Origin: Bufo bufo
Taxonomy: Eukaryota > Chordata > Amphibia > Anura > Bufonidae
Reading direction: 5' to 3'
NCBI RefSeq assembly: GCF_905171765.1
Contig: NC_053390.1
Span: 334,458,294 to 334,522,293, forward strand
DNA: 64,000 nucleotides
The notes under the pieces are model-generated. The model was not told the origin of the DNA. It ran no database searches and worked only from the letters and a program-made list of their open reading frames with translations. Each line of letters begins with the position of its first letter. The first letter of the stretch is position 1. Shown piece after piece: positions 11,960-24,384 of the stretch. A program made the position numbers and the translations under genes.

Positions 11960-14392
11960 ATTAACCCCTGATCACCCCATATAGACTCCCTGATCACCCC
12001 CCTGTCATTGATCACCCCCCTGTAAGCCTCTATTCAGACGTCCGTATGTGTTTTGCGGATCCGATCCATGGATCGGATCCGCAAAACACATACGGACGTC
12101 TGAATGGAGCCTTACAGGAAGGTGATCAATGACAGGGGGGTGATCACCCCATATAGACTCCCTGATCACCCCCCTGTCATTGATCACCCCCCTGTAAGGC
12201 TCCATTCAGACGTCTGTATGTGTTTTGCGGATCCGATCCATGGATCGGATCCGCAAAACACATACGGACGTCTGAATGGAGCCTTACAGGGGGGTGATCA
12301 ATGACAGTGGGGTGATCACCCCATAAAGACTCCGTGATCACCCCCCTGTCATTGATCACCCCCCTGTCATTGATCACCCCCCTGTAAGGCTCCATTCAGA
12401 CGTCCGTATGTGTTTTACGGATCCATGGATCGGATCCGCAAAACACATACGGACGTCTGAATGGAGCATTACAGGGGGGTGATCAATGACAGGGGGGTGA
12501 TCACCCCATATAAACTCCCTGATCACCCCCCTGTCATTGATTTCCCCCCTGTCATTGATCACCTCCCTGTAAGGCTCCATTCAGACGTCCGTATGTGTTT
12601 TGCGGATCCGATCCATGGATCCGTGGATCCGTAAAACACATACGGACGTCTGAATGGAGCCTTACAGGGGGGTGATCAATGACAGTGGGGTGATCACCCC
12701 ATATAGACTCCCTGATCACCCCCCTGTCATTGATCACCCCCCTGTCATTGATCACCCCCCTGTAAGGCTCCATTCAGACGTCCGTATGTGTTTTACGGAT
12801 CCATGGATCGGATCCGCAAAACACATACGGACGTCTGAATGGAGCATTACAGGGGGGTGATCAATGACAGGGGGGTGATCACCCCATATAAACTCCCTGA
12901 TCACCCCCCTGTCATTGATTTCCCCCCTGTCATTGATCACCCCCCTGTAAGGCTCCATTCAGACGTCCGTATGTGTTTTGCGGATCCGATCCATGGATCC
13001 GTGGATCCGTAAAACACATACGGACGTCTGAATGGAGCCTTACAGGGGGGTGATCAATGACAGGGGGGTGATCACCCCATATAGACTCCCTGATCACCCC
13101 CCTGTCATTGATCACCCCCCTGTAAGGCTCCATTCAGACGTCCGTATGTGTTTTACGGATCCACGGATCGGATCCGCAAAACACATATGGACGTCTGAAT
13201 GGAGCCTTACAGGGGGGTGATCAATGACAGGGGGGTGATCACCCCATATAGACTCCCTGATCACCCCCCTGTCATTGATCACCCCCCCCGTAAGGCTCCA
13301 TTCAGACGTCCGTATGTGTTTTACGGATCCACGGATCCATGGATCGGATCCGCAAAACACATACGGACATCTGAATGGAGCCTTACAGGGGGGTGATCAA
13401 TGACAGGGTGGTGATCACCCCATATAGACTCCCTGATCACCCCCCTGTCATTGATTTCCCCCCTGTCATTGATCACCTCCCTGTAAGGCTCCATTCAGAC
13501 GTCCGTATGTGTTTTGCGGATCCGATCCATGGATCCGTAAAACACATACGGACGTCTGAATGGAGCCTTACAGGGGGGTGATCAATGACAGTGGGGTGAT
13601 CACCCCATATAGACTCCCTGATCACCCCCCTGTCATTGATCACCCCCCTGTCATTGATCACCCCCCCTGTAAGGCTCCATTCAGACGTCCGTATGTGTTT
13701 TACGGATCCATGGATCGGATCCGCAAAACACATACGGACGTCTGAATGGAGCATTACAGGGGGGTGATCAATGACAGGGGGGTGATCACCCCATATAGAC
13801 TCCCTGATCACCCCCCTGTCATTGATTTCCCCCCTGTCATTGATCACCCCCCTGTAAGGCTCCATTCAGACGTCCGTATGTGTTTTGCGGATCCGATCCA
13901 TGGATCCGTGGATCCGTAAAACACATACGGACGTCTGAATGGAGCCTTACAGGGGGGTGATCAATGACAGGGGGGTGATCACCCCATATAGACTCCCTGA
14001 TCACCCCCCTGTCATTGATCACCCACCTGTAAGGCTCCATTCAGACGTCCGTATGTGTTTTACGGATCCACGGATCGGATCCGCAAAACACATATGGACG
14101 TCTGAATGGAGCCTTACAGGGGGGTGATCAATGACAGGGGGGTGATCACCCCATATAGACTCCCTGATCACCCCCCTGTCATTGATCACCCCCCCCCGTA
14201 AGGCTCCATTCAGACGTCCGTATGTGTTTTACGGATCCACGGATCCATGGATCGGATCCGCAAAACACATACGGACATCTGAATGGAGCCTTACAGGGGG
14301 GTGATCAATGACAGGGTGGTGATCACCCCATATAGACTCCCTGATCACCCCCCTGTCATTGATCACCCCCCTGTAAGGCTCCATTCAGACAT
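11960..14392. repeat. Palindromic satellite with higher-order repeat
   Basis: Thirteen units of about 170-190 bp, each an inverted repeat centred on GGATCCATGGATC-type sequence (centres near 12066, 12240, 12425, 12615, 12803, 12993, 13163, 13340, 13530, 13710, 13900, 14070 and 14246). Arms contain ACGTCCGTATGTGTTTT and CCCCCTGTCATTGATCAC. The spacing series and private variants (for example ACATATGGACG) repeat after five units, giving a higher-order period of about 907-915 bp in two copies. The 61- to 130-codon frames on both strands are by-products of the array. Confidence 0.9.
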
Positions 14393-16054
14393 TTTTTTTA
14401 CACAAGTTAGTGGAAATTGATTTTATTTTATTTTTTTCTTGCAAAGTCTCATATTCCACTAACTTGTGACAAAAAATAAAATCTCACATGAACTCACCAT
14501 ACCCCTCACGGAATCCAAATGTGTAAATTTTTTTAGACATTTATATTCCAGACTTCTTCTCACGCTTTAGGGCCCCTAAAATGCCAGGGCAGTATAAATA
14601 CCCCACATGTGACCCCATTTCGGAAAGAAGACACCCCAAGGTATTCACTGAGGGGCATATTTAGTGCATGAAAGATTGAACTTTTTGTCCCAAGTTAGCG
14701 GAAAGGGAGACTTTGTGAGAAAAAAACAAAAAAATCAATTTCCGCTAAGTTGTGCCAAAAAAAAAAAAATCTTCTATGAACTCGCCATGCCCCTCATTGA
14801 ATACCTTGGGTAATCTTCTTTCCAAAATGGGTCACATGTGGGGTATTTATACTGCCCTGGCATTTTAAGGGCCCTAAAGCGTGAGAAGAAGTCTGGGATC
14901 CAAATGTCTAAAAATTCCCTCCTAAAAGGAATTTGGTCCCCTTTGCGCATCTAGGCTGCAAAAAAGTGTCACACATGTGGTATCGCCATACTTAGGAGAA
15001 GTTGGGCAATGTGTTTTGGGGTGTCATTTTACATATACCCATGCTGTGTGAGATAAATATCTCGGTCAAATGCCAACTTTGTATAAAAAAATGGGAAAAG
15101 TTGTCTTTTAGAGAGATATTTATCTCACCCAGCATGGGTATATGTAAAAAGACACCCCAAAACACATTGCCCAACTTCTCCTGAGTACGGCGATACCACA
15201 TGTGTGACACTTTTTTGCAGCCTAGGTGGGCAAAGGGGCCCACATTCCAAAGAGCACCTTTAGGATTTCACAGGGCATTTTTTACACATTTTGATTTCAA
15301 ACTACTTCTCACGCATTAGGGCCCCTAAAATGCCAGGGCAGTATAACTACCCCACTATTGACCCCATTTTGGAAAGAAGACACCCCAAGGTATTTCGTGA
15401 TGGGCATAGTGAGTTCATGGAAGTTTTTATTTTTTGTCACAAGTTAGTGGAATATGAGACTTTGTAAGGAAAAAAATAAAAAAAATCATCATTTTCCGCT
15501 AACTTGTGACAAAAAATAAAAAGTTATATGAACTCACTATGCCCATCAGCGAATACCTTAGGGTGTCTACTTTCCGAAATGGGGTCATTTGTGGGGTGTT
15601 TTTACTGTCTGGGCATTGTAGAACCTCAGGAAACATGACAGGTGCTCAGAAAGTCAGAGCTGCTTCAAAAAGCGGAAATTCACATTTTTTTTTACCATAG
15701 TTTGTAAACGCTTTAACTTTTACCCAAACCAATAAATATACACTTATTTTTTTTTTTATCAAAGACTTGTAGAACATGAGAAAAATTTATATAGAAATTT
15801 AGTTTTATTTGAAAAATTTTACAACTGAAAGTAAAAAATTTCGGTAAATTTCGATTAATAACAAAAAAAGGAAAAAGGTCAGCAGCAATGAAATACCACC
15901 AAATGAAAGCTCTATTAGTGAGAAGAAAAGGAGGTAAAATTCATTTGGGTGGTAAGTTGCATGACCGAGCAATAAACCATGAAAGTAGTGTAGTGCAGAA
16001 TTGTAAAAAGTGGTCTGGTCATTAAGGGTGATTAAGCTAGGGGGGCTGAGGTGG
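14393..16054. repeat. Right portion of the piggyBac-like element
   Basis: AT-rich with several inverted repeats. The clearest is about 15000-15064 against 15118-15182 (ACATATACCCATGCTG and its complement). AAGTTAGTGGAA-type and ACCCCAAGGTATT-type segments also recur in both orientations between 14400 and 15560. The last 150 bp form the element's conserved-looking right end. No gene is seen. Confidence 0.7.
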
Positions 16055-16148
16055 TTAATGAACTTTGAGCTTCTTGTGGAAAGTTACTATAACTTTAAGG
16101 TCACTCCTAGCCCACACCAGCGCTCGTTAGAATGGAATCTTAACAAGC

Positions 16149-16156
16149 ATTAGGAG
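16149..16156 (+). other. hAT target-site duplication, left (ATTAGGAG)
   Basis: Repeated exactly at 24096-24103. The intact 3' LTR at about 35169 has it once, followed by TACTAGTATG; the right copy here is followed by CACTAGTATG. Confidence 0.88.
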
Positions 16157-16897
16157 TAGTGATGAGCGAACATGCTCGCTATGCTTGGCAGATACGAGCG
16201 CTCAGCCGAGTACCACATGTGCTTGAGCGCCATGCTCAAGTCTCCTCCCCAGACGTTTGGCGCCTTCTAAGCAGCCAATAAACATGCTGGTAAGTATTGC
16301 CATCACTGTAATGCCATTAGCCATGTTTTCTACTGGCATTACAGTGATTGGCTGGCCGGAACACGTCATCCGGTGCTATATAGCACCCGGTCACGTGGGT
16401 TCGGCTCATTGCGAGTCAGGGAGAGCTGCTGTTAGGAAGGGACAGACAATGTAGGGAGATTGTGATCACAAATTACTCTTTCTCAAGACGTTTTAAAGAC
16501 CCAAAAGTCCTTTTAAGGACTACTGTGTGTGTTGGCAGCAATTTAAAGTTCAGATTTGCACTTTTTTTTATTTACAAAAAAAATTTGCTTCATTGGCTAT
16601 CTTAATAGAAGGTGTCTGTAGTGACTTCTGACATCTGTGCAATACCTTCTGTGTACCAGGGGCATAGATAGGAAGAATATCAGTGAAAACAATATTTTTT
16701 TTGTCTCAGAATCTGCCCAAATTTATCTCAGTGCTCTGCATTAGAATTCCGTCTGTGCACTTCAGTGCAATATATTGGGAAAAAGTGAAAATCAATATAT
16801 ATACAAATTTCACTGATTCTTGTCTGCAGCACATTGCATTTCTATACCGTCCGAGTGCTTCAATCCCATCTATTGGGAAAAAGTGAAAATCAATATA

Positions 16898-17692
16898 CAG
16901 TCCTGATCAAAAGTTTAAGACCACTTGAAAAATGGCAAAAAATCATATTTAGCATGGCTGGATCTTAACAAGGTTCCAAGTAGAGCTTCAACATGCAACA
17001 AGAAGAAATGGGAGTGAGACAAAACATTTTTTGAGCATTCAATTTGATGAAAACAACGAATAAACTGAAACAGGCTGTTTTTCAGCTGATCAAAAGTTTA
17101 GGACCACACCTCCAAAAAAAACTAAACCCCCCCAAAACAGAAATCCAACTTCCAAACATGAACTCAGTAATGAGTAGCTCCGCCATTATTGTTGATCACT
17201 TCTAAAATTCTTTTCGGCATGCGTGATGCAAGCGTTTCCATGAGGTGAGTGGGAACATTTCTCCAAGTGGTGAAGACGGCTGCACAAAGGCCATCTACTG
17301 TCTGAAACTGTTGTCCATTTTTGTAAACTTCCCTTGCCATCCATCCCCAAAGGTTCTCAATTGGATTTAGATCAGGGGAACACGCAAGATTGGCCAAAAG
17401 AGTGATGTTATTCTCCTTGAAGAAGTCCCTTGTCCTGCGGGCATTGTGTACTGTAGCGTTGTCCTGTTGAAAAACCCAGTCGTTTACCACACAGACGAGG
17501 GCCCTCAGTCATGAGGAATGCTCTCTGCAACATCTGGACATAGCCAGCGGCCGTTTGACACCCCTGCACTTTCTGAAGCTCCATTGTTCCACTGAAGGAA
17601 AAAGCACCCCAGACCATTATGGCGCCCCCTCCACTGTGGCGCGTAGAAAACATCTCAGGTGGGATCTGCTTGTCATGCCAGTAACGTTGGAA
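16898..17692 (-). mobile_element. Truncated Tc1-like element in the hAT leader
   Basis: Starts CAGTCCTGATCAAAAG directly after TA. The same GATCAAAAGTTTA motif recurs at about 17083, as in the inverted/direct repeat ends of Tc1 elements. The other end is missing: at about 17692 the text returns to the hAT leader. Its transposase is on the minus strand. Confidence 0.8.
17164..17653 (-). pseudogene. Tc1-like transposase C-terminal half, frameshifted
   Basis: Two overlapping minus-strand frames (17408-17653 and 17164-17490) carry the C-terminal half of a Tc1/mariner DDE transposase. The first reads [12 protein letters not shown]; the second has the second catalytic aspartate in [10 protein letters not shown] and the third acidic residue in [11 protein letters not shown], 34 residues apart (DD34E), ending GGATHY. 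A frameshift near 17450-17490 separates them, and the N-terminal half with the paired helix-turn-helix is deleted. It is not functional. Confidence 0.85.
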
Positions 17693-18030
17693 ACCTTAGG
17701 CCCATATATTTGGAGAAATTAAAAATCAGTATATATACATAATTCACAAAATTAGCACCCAGTTTTCTTGTCTGCGGTTTAAAACGTTAATCGCAGTGTA
17801 TTGCATTTCTGTACCGTCTGTGCGCTTCAGGCCCATATATTGGAAATAATATAGTCATAAATATAAGCAACATCATAAAACAGTGCCTGTACTGCAGATT
17901 ACAATAATCTGTGGCTAAAATACTGTCCAAAATCTGTGCTGTTCTGTGTCATATACTGCCCTGTATCTGAAAACTGTCTTTTGTGGACAGTAAAAAAAAC
18001 TGCATCACAACCAGTAAAAAATCCATAAAT

Positions 18031-21000
18031 ATGAAGAAGGCCAGCACTAAGGGACGGGGAAGTGGGCGTTATGCTGATAGTTCATGTAGAGGTCGTGGCA
18101 CTGGGTGCAATAAAACTGTGCCTGCTGCCAGTGCACAAAAAAAAAAAAAGTTATGAAACCGTACCCAGCTTCACGTCCAACTTAGCTAGGTGGCGCACAA
18201 CAACACTGTCCAAGTCAGAACAGTGCGAACAGTTGGTTGGTTGGCTTGCTGACAATAATGCTTCCAGTTGGCTAAGCACCACCCTCTCTTCCACGAAGTC
18301 CATTCTCTGTAGCCAAGAGTCTGGTCAGCCAACTCCTCGCTCAGATCATCCTTTCTCCCACCATGGAGAGGCCTGCCAAACGAGTGATTCCACTCTCGGA
18401 TATTCCCAGGAGCTCTTTTCAGCTCCACTATTAGATTTGGCCCTCGCGGCCAGCATACTTGAAAAGGGACCTGAGATATTGATTCCCAACCTCTTGAGCC
18501 TTCACAGTCTCAAAAAGATGACGGTGGTGAACGTCAATCATTAGTTCACGAGGTGGATGACGATGAGACACAGTTGTCAATCACTGAGGTTGTGGTTAGG
18601 TCAAGACAGGAGGATGATCAGAGTGAGGAAGTGGAAAAGGAGGTGTTGGACGATGAGGTCATTGACCCAACATGGGAAGGTGAAAAGCCGAGCGAGGACA
18701 GCAGTACAGAGCGGGAGGGATCCGCAGCACTGCAGAGGACAAAAGAGTGGTAGTTTGCAACCTGTGCGGTACCAAAATGAGCCGAGGCATGAACACTAGC
18801 AACCTCACCACCACCAGCATGATCCGCCACATGGCATCCAAGCACCCTACTAAGTGGGCCCAACGCCTGGGTCCACAATCTGGGTCTGCGGGTCACACTA
18901 CTGCCTCTCTTCCCCTGTTTTACATGCTGTCCAATCCCCTGTCCAAGATGCAGGCCCGGATGCCTCTCGCCCTGCACCTGGACCTTTGAATGAACCAGCA
19001 GCAACAACATCCACTTCCCTGTTCCAGTGCAGCATCCAAATGTCCATACCACAGTCATTTGAATGCAAGTGCAAATATCCACCCACCCACCCACCCACAG
19101 GCCATAGCACTTAATTGCCAACTTTCAAAATTACTGGCCCTTGAAATGTTGCCATATAGGCTTGTGGACACTGAGGCCTTCCGCAGCCTGATGTCGGCCG
19201 TGGTTCCTCGGTACGCAGTCCCCAGCCGCTACTATTTTTCACGGTGTGCCATGCCCGCCTTACACCAGCATGTGTCCCAGAACATCACCCGTGCCCTGAC
19301 CAACGCAGTTACCTGGAAGGTCCACTTATCCACAGACACATGGACAAGTGCTGGTGGACAGGGACGCTACATTTCCCTGACTGCACACTGGGTGAATGTG
19401 GTGGAGGCTGGGAGTGAGTCGTACCCTGGGATGGCACAGGTGCCACCCATGCCCAGGATTTTGGGCCCTACATCCATCAGGGTCTCCGCAAGCAGCTATG
19501 TTACTGGCTCCAACCCCCACTTCTCCTCCTCTTCTGCCTCATCCTCCTCCACTTCCACCTCCAGCAGCCATCAGCCAGCAGTCACTAGCTGGAAGCAGTG
19601 TAGCACTGCTGTGGGTAAGCGTCAACAGGCTGTGCGGAAGTTGATCTGCTTAGGGGAAAAACAGCACACCGCCGCAGAGCTTTGGCAGGGTATAAGGGAC
19701 CAGACCGAGCAGTGGCTCTCTCCACTCAACCTACAACCAGGCATGGTTGTGTCTGACAATGGTCATACCTAGGTGGCGGCTTTGGAGCTCGGCAACCTGA
19801 CACATATCCCATGCCTAGCCCACGTCTTAAACTTAGTGGTTCAGAGGTTTATCAAAACATACCCCAATTTGCCAGAGCTACTAGTGAAGGTGCGCCACGT
19901 GTGTGCTCATTTTTGCAAGTCGTCCACAGCTTCAGCCGGCCTATCAACACTGCAGCAGCGCTTGCTGCTTCCAGCTCACCGACTGTTGTGCGACGTGAGC
20001 ACGCGCTGAAACTCTACGTTCTATATGTTGGCCAGGCTTTGTGAGCAGCAGAGGGCAGTTGTGGAATACCAGCTGCAACATGGTCGTTGCCTTTCAAGTC
20101 AACTGCCACTATTCACAAGCGAGGAGTGGGCATTGATGTCAGACCTATGTGAGATTTTAAAAAACTTTGAAGAATCCACACAGATGGTTAGTGTAACCAT
20201 TCCACGGCTGTGTCTACTCACACGATCGCTGCTCACAATTAAGGATGACGCTCTGAATGTGGCAGACGAGGAACTGGGGGGAGGACATCTCACAGGGTGA
20301 TACCCAGACCACCCACAGTTCGTCTTCTCAGCCTGAATTGGACCGTGAAGAGGAGGAGGAGGAGGAAATGGAGACTGTTGCCTCTGCTACTGAGGCTACT
20401 ACCCATGGAACTTTAATTCCATCTGTTCAGTGTGGATGGGCCGAAGAGCAGGAGGAGGAGGAGGAGGAGGAAGAGGAGATAGAGAGTCATCCTGATGTCG
20501 ACATCTTGCCTGTTGGTACTCTGGCACACATGGCGGAATTCATGTTAGGCTGCCTTACCCGCGACCCTCGCGGCATACGCATTTTAGATAACACGGATTA
20601 CTGGGTCTTAACCCTTCTCGACCCCCCGCTACAAAGAAAAGTTCTCATCTCTCATTCCTGTGGTGGAGAGGACGAGTAAAATGGTGCAATACTAGAAGGT
20701 ACTTGTTGAGAGATTGCTCGGGAATTTTCCACCTAACAACACTGGCGGCAAAGTCTGTAGTTTCTTAGGCAACCGGTAAAGGGAGACAATGGGAACACAC
20801 AGCAGTTCCAACAAAGGCAGGGCAACACTCTCCAAGGCATGGGACACTTTCATGACACCCCGCCAGCAACCTCACCCTGAAGCGCGGCCTAGTGGTACAA
20901 GGAGGGAAAAGTTTTTGGAAAATGGTGAAGGAATACATAGCAGACCGTGTCAGCGTCCTAAATGATCCCTCAGTGCCTTACAACTACTGGGTGTCCAAGC

Positions 21001-21140
21001 TGGACACGTGGCACGAACTTGCGCTCTACGCCTTGGAGGTGTTGGCCTGTGTGTATTAAGTGCTGCTGGTGGCATCATAACAGATAAGCGTTGACTCAGA
21101 TAAAAATTAACAAGGCCTGGATTCCCCCTGACTTCTCCAC
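18031..21140 (+). pseudogene. hAT transposase relic (BED finger, RNase H fold, hATC)
   Basis: Reading starts at ATG 18031 with a basic Gly/Arg N-terminus like the better copy at 44039. Recognisable parts in order: an acidic region at 18553-18753; a BED zinc finger at 18747-18860 with CNLC and RHMASKH as ligand pairs; the first catalytic Asp in STDTWTS at about 19330; the second in VVSDNG at about 19755; the insertion domain with HIPCLAHVLNLVVQ; and the hATC dimerisation region near 20970-21050 (NYWVSKLDTWHELALYALEV). Stops and frame changes lie at about 18544, 18753, 18989, 19770, 20009 and 21058. One of them turns the usual RW dipeptide codon for Trp into TGA near 20010. It is inactive. Confidence 0.88.
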
Positions 21141-21312
21141 TCCAACAGAGGCACACTGAGCTAATGAGGAACAAACACGCAATTAAAATATATGCTTCAC
21201 AATGTACTCAATCCACAAGATTCAGATGCACCCTTTTCACCTCCAAAAAAAGGGTATATGTTTGAATCTTGTTTACTCATCCTTCTCCTCCTCCTGTTCC
21301 ATACAGTATATA

Positions 21313-23921
21313 TGCCTTCAGTACAATGTTTCATACGGTCTGCTCACCTGTAGGCTCTCACTACAATGTTTCATGGGGTTTGCTCACCTTCAGGCCCTCA
21401 CCTCCAATGTTTCATACGGACTGTTCAGCTTTAGGCCCTCACTACAATGTTTTATGGGGTTTGCTTACCTTCAGGCCCTCACCTCTAATGTTTCATACGG
21501 TCTGCTCACCTGTAGGCTCTCACTACAATGTTTTATGGGGTGCGCTCAAATGTAGGCCTTCACCTCCAATTTTTCATACGGTCTGCTCAGCTGTAGGCCC
21601 TCACTATAATCTTTCATACGGTCTGCTCACCTGTATGCCCTCACCTCCAATGTTTCATACGGTCTGCTCAGCTGTAGGCCCTCACTACAATGTTTTATAG
21701 GGTTCGCTCAACTGTAGGCCTTCACCTCCAATGTTTCATATGGTCTGCTCAGCTGTAGGCCCTCACCTCCAATGTTTCATACGGTCTGCTCAGCTGTAGG
21801 CACTCACCTCCAATGTTTCATACGGTCTGCTCACCTGTAGGCCCTCACTACAATGTTTTATGGGGTCTGCTCACCTTCAGGCCCTCACCTTCAATGTTTC
21901 ATACGGTCTGCTCACCTGTAGGCCCTTACTACAATGTTTTATGGGGTTCGCTCACCTTCAGGCCCTCACCTCCAATGTTTCATACGGTCTGCTCAGCTGT
22001 AGGCCATCCCTACAATGTTTCATACGGTATGATCACCTGTAGGCCCTCACCTCTAATGTTTCATACGGTCTGCTCACCTGTAGGCCCTCACTACAATGTT
22101 TTATGGGGTCTTCTCACCTTCAGGCCCTCACCTCCAATGTTTCATACGGTCTGTTCAGCTGTAGGCACTCACTACAATGTTTTATGGGGTTCGCTCACCT
22201 GTAGAGCTTCACCTCCAATGTTTCATATGGTCTGCTCAGCTGTAGGCCCTCACCTCCAATGTTTCATACGGTCTGCTCACCTTTAGGCCCTCACTACAAT
22301 GTTTTATGGGGTTTGCTCACCTTCAGGCCCTCACCTCCAATGTTTCATAAAGTCTACTCAGCTGTAGGCCCTCACTACAATGTTTTATGGGGTTCACAAA
22401 CATGTAGGCCTTCACCTTCAATGTTTCATACGGTCTGCTCAGCTGTAGGCCCTCACCTCCAATGTTTCATACGGTCTGCTCACCTGTAGGCCCTCACTAC
22501 AATGTTTTATGGGTTTTGCTCACCATAAGGCCACACTACAATGTTTTATGGGGTTCCTTCACCTGTAGGCCCTCACCTCCATTGTTTCATACGGTCTGCT
22601 CAGCTGTAGGCCCTCACCTACAATGTTTCATACGGTCTGCTCACCTGTAGGCCATCACTACAATATTTTATGGGGTTCGCTCACCTTCAGGAACCTCACC
22701 TCCAATGTTTCATATGGTCTGCTCAGCTGTAGGCCCTCACTACAATGTGTTATGGGGTTTGCTTACCTTCAGGCCCTCACCTCCAATGTTTCATACGGTC
22801 TGCTCACCTGTAGGCGCTCACTACAATGTTTTATGGGGTTTGCTTACCTTCAGGACCTCACCTCCAATGTTTCATACGGTCTGCTCACCTGTAGGCTCTC
22901 ACTACAATGTTTTATGGGGTGTGCTCAAATGTAGGCCTTCACCTTTAATTTTTCATACGGTCTGCTCAGCTGTAGGCCCTCACTACAATGTTTCATATGG
23001 TCTGCTCACCTGTAGGCCCTCACCTCCAATGTTTCATACGGTCTGCTCACCTGTAGGCCCTCACTACTATGTTTTATGGGGTCTGCTCACCTTCAATGTT
23101 TCATATGGTCTGCTCAGCTGTAGGCCCTCACTACAATGTTTTATGGGGTTCGCTCAACTGTAGGCCTTCACCTCCAATGTTTCATATGGACTGCTCAGCT
23201 GTAGGCCCTCACCTCCAATGTTTCATACGGTCTGCTCGCCTGTAGGCCCTCACTACAATGTTTTATGGGGTCTGCTCACCTTCAGGCCCTCACCTCCAAT
23301 GTTTCATACGGTCTGCTCGCCTGTAGGCCCTCACTACCATGTTTTATGGGGTCTGCTTACCTTCAGGCCCTCACCTCCAATGTTTCATACGGTCTGCTCA
23401 GCTGTAGGCCCTCACTACAATGTTTTATGGGGTTCGCTCACCTGTAGGCCTTCACCTTCAATGTTTCATACGGTCTGCACAGCTGTAGGCCCTCACCTCC
23501 AATGTTTCATACGGTCTGCTCACCTATAGGCCCTCACTATAATGTTTTATGGAGTTCGCTCACCTTCAGGCCCTCACCTCCAATGTTTCATACGGTCGGC
23601 TCAGCTGTAGGCCCTCACTACAATGTTTTATGGGGTTTGCTCACCTTCAGGCCCTCACCTCCAATGTTTCATACGGTCTGCTCAGCTTTAAGCCCTCACT
23701 ACAATGTTTTATGGGGTTTGCTCATCATAAGGCCATCACTACAATGTTTTATGGGTTCGATCACCTGTAGACCCTCTTTACAATGTTTTATGGGGTTCGC
23801 TCACCTTCAGGAACCTCACCTCCAATGTTTCATATGGTCTGCTCAGCTGTAGGCCCTCACTACAATGTTTTATGAGGTTTGCTTACCTTCAGACCCTCAC
23901 CTCCAATGTTTCATACGGTCT
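21313..23921. repeat. 2.6-kb minisatellite inside the hAT element
   Basis: About 60 monomers of about 40-41 bp, often alternating as two types: one with TACAATGTTTTATGGGGTT, the other with CTCCAATGTTTCATACGGTC, both followed by GCTCACCT(T/G)(C/T)AGGCC-like sequence. The dimer period is about 81 bp. Long frames of up to 157 codons come from the array. It lies downstream of the transposase stop region. Confidence 0.92.
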
Positions 23922-24045
23922 GCGTGTTTGTTCCTCTGGTGGAGTGGAGAAGTCAGGGGCAATCCAGGCCTTGTTCATTTTTATCTGAGTCAACGCTTAT
24001 CTGTTATGATGCCACCAGCAGCACTAAATACACACTCAGACAAAA
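23922..24045 (-). repeat. Inverted copy of the transposase 3' end
   Basis: Reverse-complement match to about 21044-21180 (for example TTATCTGTTATGATGCCACC here against GGTGGCATCATAACAGATAA there). The minisatellite therefore lies between inverted copies of the hATC-coding end and adjoining sequence. Confidence 0.85.
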
Positions 24046-24384
24046 CGCTGGCAGTGTACCGAACACACGAACACTTTGGTGCTCGCTCATCACTAATTAG
24101 GAGCACTAGTATGTTCCTAGCACCCACAGTTAAGATTAAGGAGACGGTCTAGGCGTATAGCCAAGAGATGCTCATTTCAGAATAAGATTGTATTTTTAAT
24201 GATTTAATGATGTAAATGATTGACTACGTCTTCAGTTGGAAATGATCCAGAAAATTGCTATATTAACCTCTGCTTTCCTCAATAAAGTTTAGAAACACTT
24301 GGTACACAACACTGCATGTGTATCAGTTATTCTTTGTGAGTGCACACACATTTTCTAATTGTGAATGGGGTTTTTGCCCTAACA

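Larger units (their letters stand above)
11570..16054. mobile_element. piggyBac-like non-autonomous element, 4.5 kb
   Basis: Bounded by TTAA at 11566-11569 and 16055-16058. The undisturbed 3' LTR has a single TTAA at the equivalent place (ACATTAATGAAC), so the TTAA was duplicated on insertion, as piggyBac transposases do. The ends are short imperfect inverted repeats (CCGCCTCCAG at left; the reverse of the right end reads CCACCTCAGC). No transposase frame is present. Most of the inside is a palindromic satellite (11960-14392), followed by AT-rich inverted-repeat sequence. It must have been mobilised by a transposase supplied elsewhere. Confidence 0.82.
16157..24095 (+). mobile_element. hAT element (BED-finger type), 7.9 kb, degraded
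   Basis: Terminal inverted repeats begin TAGTGATGAGCGA (16157) and end TCGCTCATCACTA (24095), with an 8-bp target duplication, the hallmark of hAT transposons. Inside, in order, are a leader with short repeats, an inserted truncated Tc1 copy (16898-17692), a decayed transposase (18031-about 21140), a 2.6-kb minisatellite, and an inverted copy of the transposase 3' end. The element sits in the retroviral 5' LTR and is therefore younger than the provirus. Confidence 0.88.
11499..24384 (+). mobile_element. 5' LTR in three pieces
   Basis: Piece 1 is 11499-11569, piece 2 is 16059-16156 and piece 3 is 24104-24384. Together they correspond to the 444-bp 3' LTR copy at 35026-35469. Piece 1 has a short extra segment (about 11519-11536). 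A polyadenylation signal AATAAA lies at 24281-24286 (its partner at 35347-35352). The LTR starts TGTGAGGG and ends CCTAACA. The intervening 4.5 and 7.9 kb are a piggyBac-like and a hAT insertion. Confidence 0.85.

Noticed and set aside
12005..14127. Many frames reading INDRGVI and PPVRLHSDVRMCF on both strands
   Set aside because: Products of a palindromic satellite: both strands give the same peptide.
11960..14392. CRISPR-like array of repeats and spacers
   Set aside because: Units are contiguous palindromes without unique spacers, in a eukaryotic transposon; no cas genes.
21202..23852. Long frames (up to 157 codons) with repeated MFHTVCSPVGPHYN
   Set aside because: Encoded by the 40-bp minisatellite, in several frames; no independent support.
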